Below are positions 1 through 6,826 of a stretch of 10,929 bases of DNA, piece after piece. The position numbers and the translations under genes were made by a program. The stretch is taken from assembly GCA_025454275.1 (NCBI GenBank), contig JALOOS010000023.1, positions 1 to 10,929 on the forward strand, given 5' to 3'. The notes below the pieces were generated by a model, which saw nothing but the letters and a program-made list of their open reading frames with translations, was not told the origin of the DNA and searched no databases. The stretch comes from Desulfobacterales bacterium. Its GTDB lineage: Bacteria; Desulfobacterota; Desulfobacteria; Desulfobacterales; SpSt-501. Position 1 is the first letter of the stretch, and every line of letters starts with the position of its first letter.

Positions 1-591
1 GAAGGACTGAACCCGATAGGTCGACACCTCCATCGGGGAGCGCTTCCACTCATCCGGCGGCAGGCCCGCTTTGCGGCAAAGATGTCCCAAAAACTCTTCC
101 GTTGCGGGCAGCTGCTCCCAGACCTGCGGCAGGAAGGTGGCGCTGGCGTGGCCCTTGCGCAGGATCACCCCGTGGACGTTGGGCGCCAGTTTTGCGATGA
201 GCTCCTCGGGGCCGGTGTAGTCCAAGGGGCAGGGAGCGGAGAGAACGCTCACCTCGATCTGAACCTGGTCGAGTTCGCGCAGGGTCAGAGACGAAAAGCG
301 CGGGTCGTGAAACGCGGAATTGAGGGCGTTGCCGCGCACCCCGGTGCGGATCGGCTCGATCGGGTGCAGGCAGCCGATGCAGCCCCGCAGGCAGTTGCGG
401 AGCTTCAGGCTCACGAAGGTCCCGGCGAGGGCGTCGAATGCCGGGTCCTCCAGGCGGCGGCGGAGCGCCTCGTGTTCAGCGGGGGGGATCGGGCGCCCCA
501 GCTTTTCGCTCAGGGTCGCACGGGCGAGCTCCAGAAGAGTGCGGCCCTGCGCGGCGGATAGGATCACCGGCGTGTCGGCGGTCGAGCTCAT
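1..591 (-). CDS. amrA: AmrA, AMMECR1-domain protein (AmmeMemoRadiSam system protein A), 3' end beyond window
   Basis: The minus strand reads open from an ATG at 591 to base 1, giving 197 codons with no stop, so the gene continues past the left edge. The AMMECR1 hallmark LRGCIG is at residues 68-73. It is followed by the family pattern of a GNALNSAFHDPRF stretch (87-99), a QIEVSVLS strand (111-118) and TFLPQVWEQLP (152-162). Members are usually about 180-220 residues, so little is missing. The start is supported by GGGAG six bases upstream (598-602). The family is cytosolic, with no settled biochemical role. In bacteria it is often encoded with a Memo-like protein and a radical SAM enzyme; neither is visible here, though they could lie beyond the edge. 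It sits 205 bp downstream of the kinase gene on the same strand and may share its transcript or have its own promoter. Family assignment is secure; function is not. Confidence 0.93.
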   Translation of the reverse strand, partial: MSSTADTPVILSAAQGRTLLELARATLSEKLGRPIPPAEHEALRRRLEDPAFDALAGTFVSLKLRNCLRGCIGCLHPIEPIRTGVRGNALNSAFHDPRFSSLTLRELDQVQIEVSVLSAPCPLDYTGPEELIAKLAPNVHGVILRKGHASATFLPQVWEQLPATEEFLGHLCRKAGLPPDEWKRSPMEVSTYRVQSF

Positions 592-766
592 TCTCGGCTC
601 CCGGTGGGGCTAAAGAGGCAATTCTCATCCGAACGGGAACGGGTCAATCCGGAGACAGTGGATGTCGGTTCGCACCCGGGCCGCAGCGATAGTGCCGCCG
701 CCGCAGCAGGCCGCTCCGTGCCGAGGGGGCAGCGAACGAGAACGGCGGACCGGATCGGTAACTCAG

Positions 767-794
767 GCTACATCGAGGTGAGGGCGGCTGTCAA
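767..794 (-). promoter_or_regulatory. Possible promoter for amrA
   Basis: Reading leftward, a perfect TTGACA lies at 794-789. A poor -10 (TGTAGC) follows at 772-767 after 16 bp. The -35 begins just past the kinase stop codon, so amrA could be transcribed separately with a leader of roughly 170 bases. The -10 match is weak, so this is only a candidate. The rest of the 592-796 gap shows no clear gene or terminator. Confidence 0.2.
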
Positions 795-796
795 CG

Positions 797-3259
797 TCAG
801 ACCGTCGTTGAGAGCGACAATTCATCGTCCGGGCGGCAGGTCACCGCTGCCGGCTCCTCCGCGAGCGGCTTCCAATCCTCACGGTACATGGCTTTCAAGA
901 CCAGATTGAACATGAACATCAAGAGGTCGTAGGTGTTCAGACGGGCCGGGTCGGCTTCCAGCAGGGTACAGAGATGGGCCTTGCGTTCATGCAGGGCCTT
1001 GAGGTTGATGAGCTTTTTGAAGCATTGCAAGGCTCTCTGGGCGGAATCGGCCGAGAGCGCCCCGGCCTTGGCCCTGAACTCGATGTCCTGCATGAAGCGG
1101 CAGATCTGGGCGTGGGTGCACTTGAGCAGCTGGTCGCGGCCCGCCTCGGATGGGACGTGCGGCTGGGAGGACACCAGACGCCGGATGGCCTCGGCCACCG
1201 AGGCGGCATCGCGCTGGACCGCTTTCTGGAACAGTCGCCGGGCTCCGGACGGAATCTCGACCTCGACCTGCCGGAGCGCCTCCTCCCGCGACCTCATCCC
1301 ACTGCGGAATTCCTCGACGGCGTATTGCCAGAAGCCGCGGCTCAACTCGGCAACGATCTCTTCCAGGGGCCGGTGCTCCTTCAGAGCCCGGAGAACCTCG
1401 GCCTTGATCTCCACAAACTGCTGGGCCGTGCGGTCGAAGAGCAGTTCGCCGGTGACCGTCCGGTAGATCATGACGATCACCGCCTGCCAGTCCTGGAAAT
1501 GCAAAATACGGCCGGGGTCGCCGAAGCAGTGCTGGATCACCGTATTCGGCATCAGGTGCGAGGGGGTGGCGTAGTAGGGGGTGCCGCCCAGCAGGGGTTG
1601 GCGGACTTTGCCTTCCCCGTCGCCGCCGTAATAGACCCCGGTCTCGACGTCGATGATGCCCAGGGAATAGTCACGGGGGGACCTCAAAAACGCGGGGTAG
1701 CGCTCGGGGTCCCCGGCCACCAGCATGTTGTCGGGCTTGAGGTCACGCAGGGCGACACGCTTGGCGTAGAGATCCCCCAGCAGGCCCAGGAGATGGGTGA
1801 TGATCCCCGAGACGACCGGCAAGTTCTGCTCGAGGGCCAGGCGGGCTGCATACCGGCGGACCGCGGCGTGGAAGGCATCCACGCTGGACTGGAATTTCTG
1901 GAAGTGGGCATCGAAGACATAGCCGATGGAGGCTGCGAGCTCGGTGGAGATCTCTTTTCCCAGGTCCCCCATCCGGCGCGTTTCCAGGTACTGCAGAAAC
2001 CACTTCTGGATCCGATAGGGGGAGATGAGCGCCGAGTGGCCCTGCTGCTTCAGCTGCCGGGAGATCTCCGCCTCGCACTGGTTGTAGAGATCGCGGATCT
2101 CGAAGCCCACCGACTCGTTTTCGCTCACATAGCGGTCCTTGAACTTGCCCGGGTGGCGGATGATGTCGGGGGCGGCGTTGATTTCGGTGCGGACGGCCTC
2201 CGAAACGTCGTGAAGGGCGTCGATGATGTGGCCGAGAAATCGGTGTTGGGAGAGGTCCATGAAATAGGCGAAACTGCCGTTGATCTTCAGGTGCTCCTGG
2301 GACACCGGTGTCTGGCGCAACCACGCGATATGGGTCTCTTCGCGGGCTTCGGCATCGGGACCCGCCCCGGCCGGAATCGGGTGGACCCGGTCCAGGATCA
2401 CGGACACCGTGGGCACGATGCACTCGCGCGGAGCCAGTCGTTCCACGATGTGCCGCTCCTTTTTGAGGCCGGCCACGTAATCTTCAAAATGGCGGATCGG
2501 CTTGGGAGGGATCTTGACCACCAGATGCTGGTCGAAGATGACGTAATAACAAGTGCTTTTGCTGCCGCTCTCCTCCCCCAGCGGGCCGATGCTCATGCGG
2601 CGTTTGACCCAATCGGCGGGTCCTTTCACGCGCAGCTCATAGGTGCGATTGGGGCCTGAGCCCGACTGCAGCCGGGAAAACTCCGAGGGGGCCTCCGGGC
2701 CCAACCCGAGTTCGAGGCGGTGCAGGTTCAGGAAAAACCGGACCACGTCGTTGCGATCAGGCATCGGCCGGGTTTGGGTGTCACCAGCCGTCAGGCCGTT
2801 CGGGGAAGCGGCGGCAGCAGACGACTGAACGGGGGACGTCTTTGGGTGCCGGGCGCGCACCCGGCGCAGCCCGGCGACCAGGAACACCAGGACGGCTCCC
2901 CCGGCCGCCACCGCCAGGTGGGACGAAAACCCTTTGGCAAGGCGGGCGGCCTCATGCGCCAAGGGGGTCACGTCGTGGATGCGGCGGCCCAGGTAATCGG
3001 TGCAGCGGTCCCCGGCCGCTTTCAACCGCTGGGCCGTGCTGAGTGTGCCGATCGACTTGATTTTCTTCCGGCTGACGAAGGCGCTCTCTTTTTCGTTTTC
3101 GTAAAAGAGGTCCTCCCCCGCTTCCCAGGAGCGATCGACCGGGATCACCCTCCCGTCGTGCAGGAGAATGACGGTGCGGCCCGGCTGGCTCACGGCCAGC
3201 ACGCCGAAGCCGGTCGCCAGGATGAAAAGAGAGGCAAACAGAATTTTCCACTTGCGCAT
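797..3259 (-). CDS. Membrane-anchored Ser/Thr protein kinase-like protein with large insert in the kinase fold
   Basis: The product has 820 residues. A hydrophobic segment at 7-23 and a second at about 114-131, followed by an Arg-rich turn, suggest two membrane spans with about 90 residues outside the membrane. The outer part (about 29-71) has a small beta-rich pattern beginning ILLHDGRVIPVD. The cytoplasmic part carries a kinase fold: a Gly-rich loop region (225-234), VVKIPP with the ATP-binding Lys249, a helix with Glu268, a hinge-like strand AYFMDL (331-336), catalytic loop LRDLKPDN (504-511; Asp506, Asn511), a metal-binding Asp in IIDVETG (535-541), GTPYYATPS (559-567) and DWQAVIVMIYRTVTG (590-604). 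HRD is LRD and DFG is DVE, but Lys249, Asp506, Asn511 and Asp537 remain, so activity is plausible. About 140 mostly helical residues (337-481) separate the hinge from the helix before the catalytic loop. A helical tail follows (about 610-800). The start is supported by AGGA eight bases upstream. Substrates are unknown. Confidence 0.85.
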   Translation of the reverse strand: MRKWKILFASLFILATGFGVLAVSQPGRTVILLHDGRVIPVDRSWEAGEDLFYENEKESAFVSRKKIKSIGTLSTAQRLKAAGDRCTDYLGRRIHDVTPLAHEAARLAKGFSSHLAVAAGGAVLVFLVAGLRRVRARHPKTSPVQSSAAAASPNGLTAGDTQTRPMPDRNDVVRFFLNLHRLELGLGPEAPSEFSRLQSGSGPNRTYELRVKGPADWVKRRMSIGPLGEESGSKSTCYYVIFDQHLVVKIPPKPIRHFEDYVAGLKKERHIVERLAPRECIVPTVSVILDRVHPIPAGAGPDAEAREETHIAWLRQTPVSQEHLKINGSFAYFMDLSQHRFLGHIIDALHDVSEAVRTEINAAPDIIRHPGKFKDRYVSENESVGFEIRDLYNQCEAEISRQLKQQGHSALISPYRIQKWFLQYLETRRMGDLGKEISTELAASIGYVFDAHFQKFQSSVDAFHAAVRRYAARLALEQNLPVVSGIITHLLGLLGDLYAKRVALRDLKPDNMLVAGDPERYPAFLRSPRDYSLGIIDVETGVYYGGDGEGKVRQPLLGGTPYYATPSHLMPNTVIQHCFGDPGRILHFQDWQAVIVMIYRTVTGELLFDRTAQQFVEIKAEVLRALKEHRPLEEIVAELSRGFWQYAVEEFRSGMRSREEALRQVEVEIPSGARRLFQKAVQRDAASVAEAIRRLVSSQPHVPSEAGRDQLLKCTHAQICRFMQDIEFRAKAGALSADSAQRALQCFKKLINLKALHERKAHLCTLLEADPARLNTYDLLMFMFNLVLKAMYREDWKPLAEEPAAVTCRPDDELSLSTTV

Positions 3260-3469
3260 GGCCTGGGTCCTGGGGGGCAGGGCGGATCTTTATCTCCAGC
3301 AGGCTTCACAACCCCGGATCCCACGTCGTTGGAAGGGGTGGGGAAACCAGTTTAATGGATTATCCGGCCGCTTGCCTCCAGGGGTGTTATCGGTCCGGCG
3401 GGACAAAATCTTGAGCAGCGCCCGGTAAGGGGTCGCCTCTGAGGGCGTCTGCGTTCAATGGCCCTCCAA

Positions 3470-3498
3470 TTGACCCCTGCCGGCCCATTGGCTATAGT
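3470..3498 (+). promoter_or_regulatory. Sigma70-type promoter for the seven-gene rightward operon
   Basis: TTGACC at 3470-3475 and TATAGT at 3493-3498 are separated by 17 bp. Each hexamer matches consensus at five of six positions. The predicted transcript start is near 3505, giving a leader of about 23 bases before the ATG at 3528. It lies in the 268-bp gap (3260-3527) between the divergent kinase gene and the Mut7-C gene. I found no comparable promoter for the kinase in that gap; the best hexamer there, GATAAT at 3364-3359, has no matching -35. Confidence 0.72.
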
Positions 3499-3527
3499 GC
3501 AGGTAAACCAAACGTGCCGCTCCCGGA

Positions 3528-4034
3528 ATGCAACCCCCCGCCACGCCAAAAGCCGACCTTCCCGAATCGGCGCCGGCGTTCGCCGTCGAACGCACGCTGG
3601 GACGATTGGGCAAATGGCTGCGTCTCCTGGGGTTCGACGCGTTGCTTGAGACCGAATGCCCCCCGGGAGGGTTCTGGGTATGCTGCGATCGGGGGCGCAC
3701 GCTGTTGACCCGGACCCGGCGCACGGCCGAGACCCAAGCGGCGCGTGCGCCGGTGTTCATCCGCTCCAACGATCCGTTCGAGCAGCTCGAAGAAGTGGTG
3801 CAGGCGCTCGGCCTGACAGCGGTCGATATCAAGCCCTTCAGTCGCTGCCTGCGCTGCAATGAGCCGACCGAACCCTTGCCCCGGGAGGAGGCCCGCGGTG
3901 CTGTCCCCGACTACGTCTGGGAGACCCAACCCGCCTTCAGCCGCTGCCCGTGCTGCCGGAGGGTCTACTGGCGAGGGACCCACACCGCCCGCAGCATCGA
4001 GCGCATCGAAGCCGTGCTGAGTGCCGTGCGATGA
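3528..4034 (+). CDS. Mut7-C (PIN-like RNase) domain protein with zinc ribbon
   Basis: The product has 168 residues and spans the Mut7-C family (Pfam Mut7-C, formerly DUF82). The N-terminal half has the typical RTLGRLGKWLRLLGFD (22-37) and GRTLLTR (56-62). The C-terminal half has a four-cysteine ribbon: RCLRCN (Cys107, Cys110) and CPCCRRVYW (Cys140, Cys143), ending with RGTH. The family is classed as PIN-fold nucleases by fold comparison; it is named after the C-terminal domain of the worm exonuclease Mut-7. In most members I recall, an Asp precedes the LGRL helix and another follows in a TRD motif. Here these positions are Glu21 and Thr63, so nuclease activity is uncertain and RNA binding through the ribbon is an alternative. 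The ATG at 3528 lacks a clear Shine-Dalgarno, but it is about 23 bases after the predicted transcript start and no better start is seen. Its stop overlaps the next start by four bases. Confidence 0.88.
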   Translation: MQPPATPKADLPESAPAFAVERTLGRLGKWLRLLGFDALLETECPPGGFWVCCDRGRTLLTRTRRTAETQAARAPVFIRSNDPFEQLEEVVQALGLTAVDIKPFSRCLRCNEPTEPLPREEARGAVPDYVWETQPAFSRCPCCRRVYWRGTHTARSIERIEAVLSAVR

Positions 4035-4816
4035 ACTTCACCCGTAACGTCATCGCCCTCGAGGGGCGCCTGAGGAAATGCCGCAACGTGGTCACCCTCG
4101 GTGTGCGCCCCAACCCCGCGGACTACGGCGAAGGAGAACGGGCCTTGATCCGGGATGCCCGCACCGTCTACTACCCCTCGACCTTCTACGCCGACCTGTT
4201 CAACACGATGGGCAAGCAGACCTTCCCGAGCTACCATACCTATAAGTGCGTTCAGGACAAGATCCGGCAAAGCGCCCTTTTCGACCTGCTCGGCATTCCC
4301 CACCCGCGGACCCGCGTCTATTACGGGAATCGGCAGAAGTCCGGCATCACCGAGGAGTTCGCCTACCCCTTCGTCGGCAAGATCCCCCGCGGGTCCGCGC
4401 TCGGGCGCGGGGTCTTTTTCATCAAAAGCGCCCATGATCTCGAGGCGTACCTGGCCCGGAGCCGGATCGCCTATATCCAGGAGTACTTGCCGGTCGACCG
4501 GGACATGCGTATCGTGGTCATCGGGCGGCGGATCGTTCACGCTTACTGGCGCATCGCCGCGCCGGGGGAGTTCCGCTCGAACCTGGCCGCCGGCGGGCGG
4601 CTGAGCCTGGAACCGGTGCCGGAGGAGGCCCTGGCCCTGGCCCGGCGCACGGCGCAGGCCTGTGGTTTTGACGATGTCGGCATCGACATCTGCCGCTGCC
4701 GCGGGGCGCTCTGGGTCCTCGAGGCCAACATGAAATACGGGCTGGAGGGGTTTCGGCGGGCCGGCATCGACTTCACCCACCTCATGGAGAGGATGATCGA
4801 GAATGAAGAGATCTGA
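4031..4816 (+). CDS. RimK-like ATP-grasp ligase
   Basis: The product has 261 residues. I place the start at the ATG overlapping the previous stop (ATGA, 4031-4034); the frame is open further upstream, but that part lies inside the Mut7-C gene. ATP-grasp landmarks, in order: FVGKIPRGSALGRGVFF (114-130) with Lys117 and a Gly-rich loop; YIQEYLPVDRDMRIVVIG (148-165), the RimK-type strand with its D-x-R; Arg174 and Asn184 in the R...FRSN pattern; and VGIDI...WVLEANMKYGLEGF (216-241) with Asp219, Glu231 and Asn233 as likely Mg-ATP ligands. Such enzymes join a carboxylate to an amine through an acyl phosphate, in RimK usually by adding glutamate. The substrate here cannot be read from sequence. No signal peptide is seen, so it is cytosolic. 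It overlaps the dGTPase-like gene by 14 bases, so translation is probably coupled. Confidence 0.87.
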   Translation: MNFTRNVIALEGRLRKCRNVVTLGVRPNPADYGEGERALIRDARTVYYPSTFYADLFNTMGKQTFPSYHTYKCVQDKIRQSALFDLLGIPHPRTRVYYGNRQKSGITEEFAYPFVGKIPRGSALGRGVFFIKSAHDLEAYLARSRIAYIQEYLPVDRDMRIVVIGRRIVHAYWRIAAPGEFRSNLAAGGRLSLEPVPEEALALARRTAQACGFDDVGIDICRCRGALWVLEANMKYGLEGFRRAGIDFTHLMERMIENEEI

Positions 4817-5981
4817 TGCGTCCCTGCTCCCGCGCATCCGCGAGGCGCTCGACTTACGGCAGGCGGCGGCCTTCTCCGCGTATGCGACACCGAATGGCGG
4901 CGCGCGGCGCCGGCGCGAGGAGGACTTTTTAAAGGAAGGCTACCGCCAGGCCTTTTCCGTGGACGTGGACCGCATCCTGCACTCGCGGGCTTATGCGCGC
5001 TACATCGACAAGACCCAGGTCTTTTATTTGATCCGCAATGACCACATCACCCACCGCGTCCTGCATGTTCAACTCGTCTCCAAGATCAGCCGCAGCATCG
5101 GGCGGTTTCTGGGGTTGAACGAGGACCTGATCGAGGCGATCGCGCTCGGCCACGACATCGGCCACACCCCCTTCGGCCACGACGGCGAGCGGTTTCTCTC
5201 CGAGCTCTGCCTGGAGCACGGGATCGGAACCTTCCAGCACAACGTCCAGAGCGTGCACTTCCTCGACGTGGTCGAGCGCAAGGGACGGGGATGGAACCTT
5301 TGCCTGCAAACCCTGGACGGCATCCTCTGCCACGACGGGGAGGTCCACAACCAGATCCTCGCCCCCGTACGCTCAAAGGATTTCGAGACGCTGCGAACCG
5401 AAATGCAGTTGAAGCAGGAGCGGCCCGAGGCCGAACTCACCCCCATGAGCCTCGAGGGCTGCGTGGTGCGCATGGCCGACACGGTCAGCTACATCGGACG
5501 CGACATCGAGGACGCGATCCGGCTGCGGCTGATCGATCGCAGCGACCTGCCGCAGGAGAGCACCCAGGTGCTCGGGGATACCAACGGGACCATCGTCTAC
5601 AACCTGGTGACCGACATTCTTAAAACCAGTCATGAAAAGGACTACGTGGCCTTCAGCCCCGAGGTTTCCGAGGCGCTTCACCGCCTGAAGCGGTTCAACC
5701 TGGAGCGCATCTACCTGAACCCCCGCATGAAGCCCTATACGGCCCGGATCCGCGATCTTTTCCGCCTGCTCTTCGAGGAGTACCTCGCGGCGGTCGAGCA
5801 GGGCCGGGAGGAATCGGTGATCTTCCGGGGCTTTTTGAACGGCATCGCGCCGGAATATGTGGGGCGGCACCGGCCGGCGGAGATCGTGCGGGATTTCATT
5901 GCCGGCATGACCGATCATTACTTCATCGCCCAGTGCCCCGAGCACCTGCGTCCGGCCTATATCCAGTGCCCCGAGCCATGA
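4803..5981 (+). CDS. dGTPase-like HD-domain dNTP triphosphohydrolase
   Basis: The product has 392 residues, within the size range of the shorter dGTPase-like proteins and smaller than E. coli Dgt (about 505). The family opening DRILHSRAYARYIDKTQVF is at 56-74. The HD metal site is complete: His88 (in RVLHVQL), His117-Asp118 (in ALGHDIGHTPFGHDGE, 114-129) and Asp226 (in RMADTVSYIGRDIEDA, 223-238). Further His residues at 121 and 126 match the catalytic segment. The known reaction is hydrolysis of a dNTP to the deoxynucleoside and tripolyphosphate; shorter homologs often accept several dNTPs or need a dNTP activator. The usual RTRLTH segment reads THRVLH, keeping Arg85 and His88. The ATG is preceded by GGAGAGGA (4786-4793), nine bases away. 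It overlaps the ATP-grasp gene by 14 bases and the UPF0280 gene by 4. A role in dNTP pool control alongside mutS is plausible but inferred. Confidence 0.9.
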   Translation: MKRSDASLLPRIREALDLRQAAAFSAYATPNGGARRRREEDFLKEGYRQAFSVDVDRILHSRAYARYIDKTQVFYLIRNDHITHRVLHVQLVSKISRSIGRFLGLNEDLIEAIALGHDIGHTPFGHDGERFLSELCLEHGIGTFQHNVQSVHFLDVVERKGRGWNLCLQTLDGILCHDGEVHNQILAPVRSKDFETLRTEMQLKQERPEAELTPMSLEGCVVRMADTVSYIGRDIEDAIRLRLIDRSDLPQESTQVLGDTNGTIVYNLVTDILKTSHEKDYVAFSPEVSEALHRLKRFNLERIYLNPRMKPYTARIRDLFRLLFEEYLAAVEQGREESVIFRGFLNGIAPEYVGRHRPAEIVRDFIAGMTDHYFIAQCPEHLRPAYIQCPEP

Positions 5982-6754
5982 GCCCGACCGTCACGCACGG
6001 GGCTGCGCCCCCGACCTCTTATGAGCCGCGGACGTATCGCAGCTTGGCCAGGGACGATCGTATGGTCGGATTCGAAGTGGTCGTTCGGGAAACCGACCTC
6101 ATGATCCGGGCGTCTCTGGACCTGCGCGCCCTGGCGCGCGAGCTCGCGGTGACTGAGCGGGCCGGGCTCGAGGCCTACATCCGCGCCTATCCCGACTTCG
6201 CCGGCACGCTTGTCCCCTGGACGGCGGAGGGGCCGGTCCCGCGGCTGGTTGAGGAGATGATCGCCGCCGGCGCGGCGGCCGGGGTGGGTCCGATGGCGGC
6301 CGTCGCCGGGGCGATCGCCGAGGCGGTCGGGCGCGGCCTGCTGGCGCACTGCGATGAGGTTATCGTCGAAAACGGGGGCGACATTTTTTTGAAGACCCGG
6401 GAGGCCGCTACGGTGGCGCTCTACGCGGGTGCCTCGCCGCTCAGCTTGAAAATCGGGGTCGTGATCGGCGGAGGCGGGCGCGCCCTGGCGGTCTGCACCT
6501 CCTCGGGCACCGTCGGCCACTCGCTCAGTTTCGGGAGGGCCGATGCGGTTTGCGTGGTGGCCCCTTCCGGCGCCCTTGCGGACGCGGCCGCCACCGCCAT
6601 CGGCAACCGGGTGCGTTCCGCGCGCGACCTGCACCGGGCGATTGCCGCCGGTCGCCGCATCCCCGGGGTGGAGGGGCTGGTGATCGTCGCAGGGGACCGG
6701 GTGGCCTTCTGGGGCGCCGTCCAGGTGGTTTCCATCGCGTCAAAAAAGGGTTGA
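5978..6754 (+). CDS. UPF0280 family protein (COG2122, ApbE-like)
   Basis: The product is 258 residues from the ATG that overlaps the previous stop (ATGA, 5978-5981). The frame is open further upstream, but that stretch lies within the HD gene. Family landmarks are a small-residue helix AAGVGPMAAVAGAIAEAVG (100-118), VIVENGGDIFLK (128-139) and the conserved CTSSGTVGHSLSFGRADAV (173-191). These resemble the core of ApbE flavin transferases, but I do not claim that activity. I recall genetic work in Desulfovibrio linking COG2122 proteins, with a DUF39 protein and a NIL/ferredoxin protein, to homocysteine formation from aspartate semialdehyde and sulfide. Those partners are not in this window. 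No signal peptide is present, unlike many secreted ApbE proteins, which supports a cytosolic role. Family confidence is high; the homocysteine role is by analogy. Confidence 0.88.
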   Translation: MSPTVTHGAAPPTSYEPRTYRSLARDDRMVGFEVVVRETDLMIRASLDLRALARELAVTERAGLEAYIRAYPDFAGTLVPWTAEGPVPRLVEEMIAAGAAAGVGPMAAVAGAIAEAVGRGLLAHCDEVIVENGGDIFLKTREAATVALYAGASPLSLKIGVVIGGGGRALAVCTSSGTVGHSLSFGRADAVCVVAPSGALADAAATAIGNRVRSARDLHRAIAAGRRIPGVEGLVIVAGDRVAFWGAVQVVSIASKKG

Positions 6755-6766
6755 GTTTTGGGGCCG

Positions 6767-6797
6767 GACCATCTAAATAAAATGAAGCACGATGGTC
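6767..6797 (+). repeat. 7-bp perfect inverted repeat around an AT-rich loop, between UPF0280 and HIT genes
   Basis: GACCATC at 6767-6773 and GATGGTC at 6791-6797 are exact reverse complements around a 17-base AT-rich spacer. The spacer contains the promoter-like hexamer TAAAAT (6778-6783) and an alternative ATG (6782) for the HIT gene. It occupies most of the 72-bp gap before the preferred HIT start. It could be an operator, a weak RNA hairpin or chance. There is no T-tract, so it is not a standard terminator. Confidence 0.35.
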
Positions 6798-6826
6798 AGC
6801 CAGATCTGGAGAGCGGGCGGCGATCG

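Noticed and set aside
82..561. Plus-strand open frame at the left edge
   Set aside because: It is antisense to amrA, whose LRGCIG motif and Shine-Dalgarno are clear on the minus strand.
974..2659. 561-codon open frame on the plus strand opposite the kinase gene
   Set aside because: It is antisense to a gene with ordered kinase motifs, and its product is a low-complexity mix of Gly, Asp, Val and Leu with no recognisable motif. Long antisense frames are common in GC-rich genes.
797..3259. Reading the kinase as a dead pseudokinase
   Set aside because: The ATP-binding Lys249, catalytic Asp506, Asn511 and metal-binding Asp537 are all present. Only less essential neighbours (His of HRD, Phe-Gly of DFG) differ.
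3965..4837. 290-codon minus-strand frame opposite the ATP-grasp gene
   Set aside because: It covers the ATP-grasp gene and its junctions with both neighbours. The plus-strand proteins carry clear family motifs and this one carries none.
6758..6826. N-terminal extension of the HIT protein from a TTG or an upstream ATG
   Set aside because: The added residues are not typical of the family, there is no Shine-Dalgarno at 6758 or 6782, and the stretch overlaps the inverted repeat.
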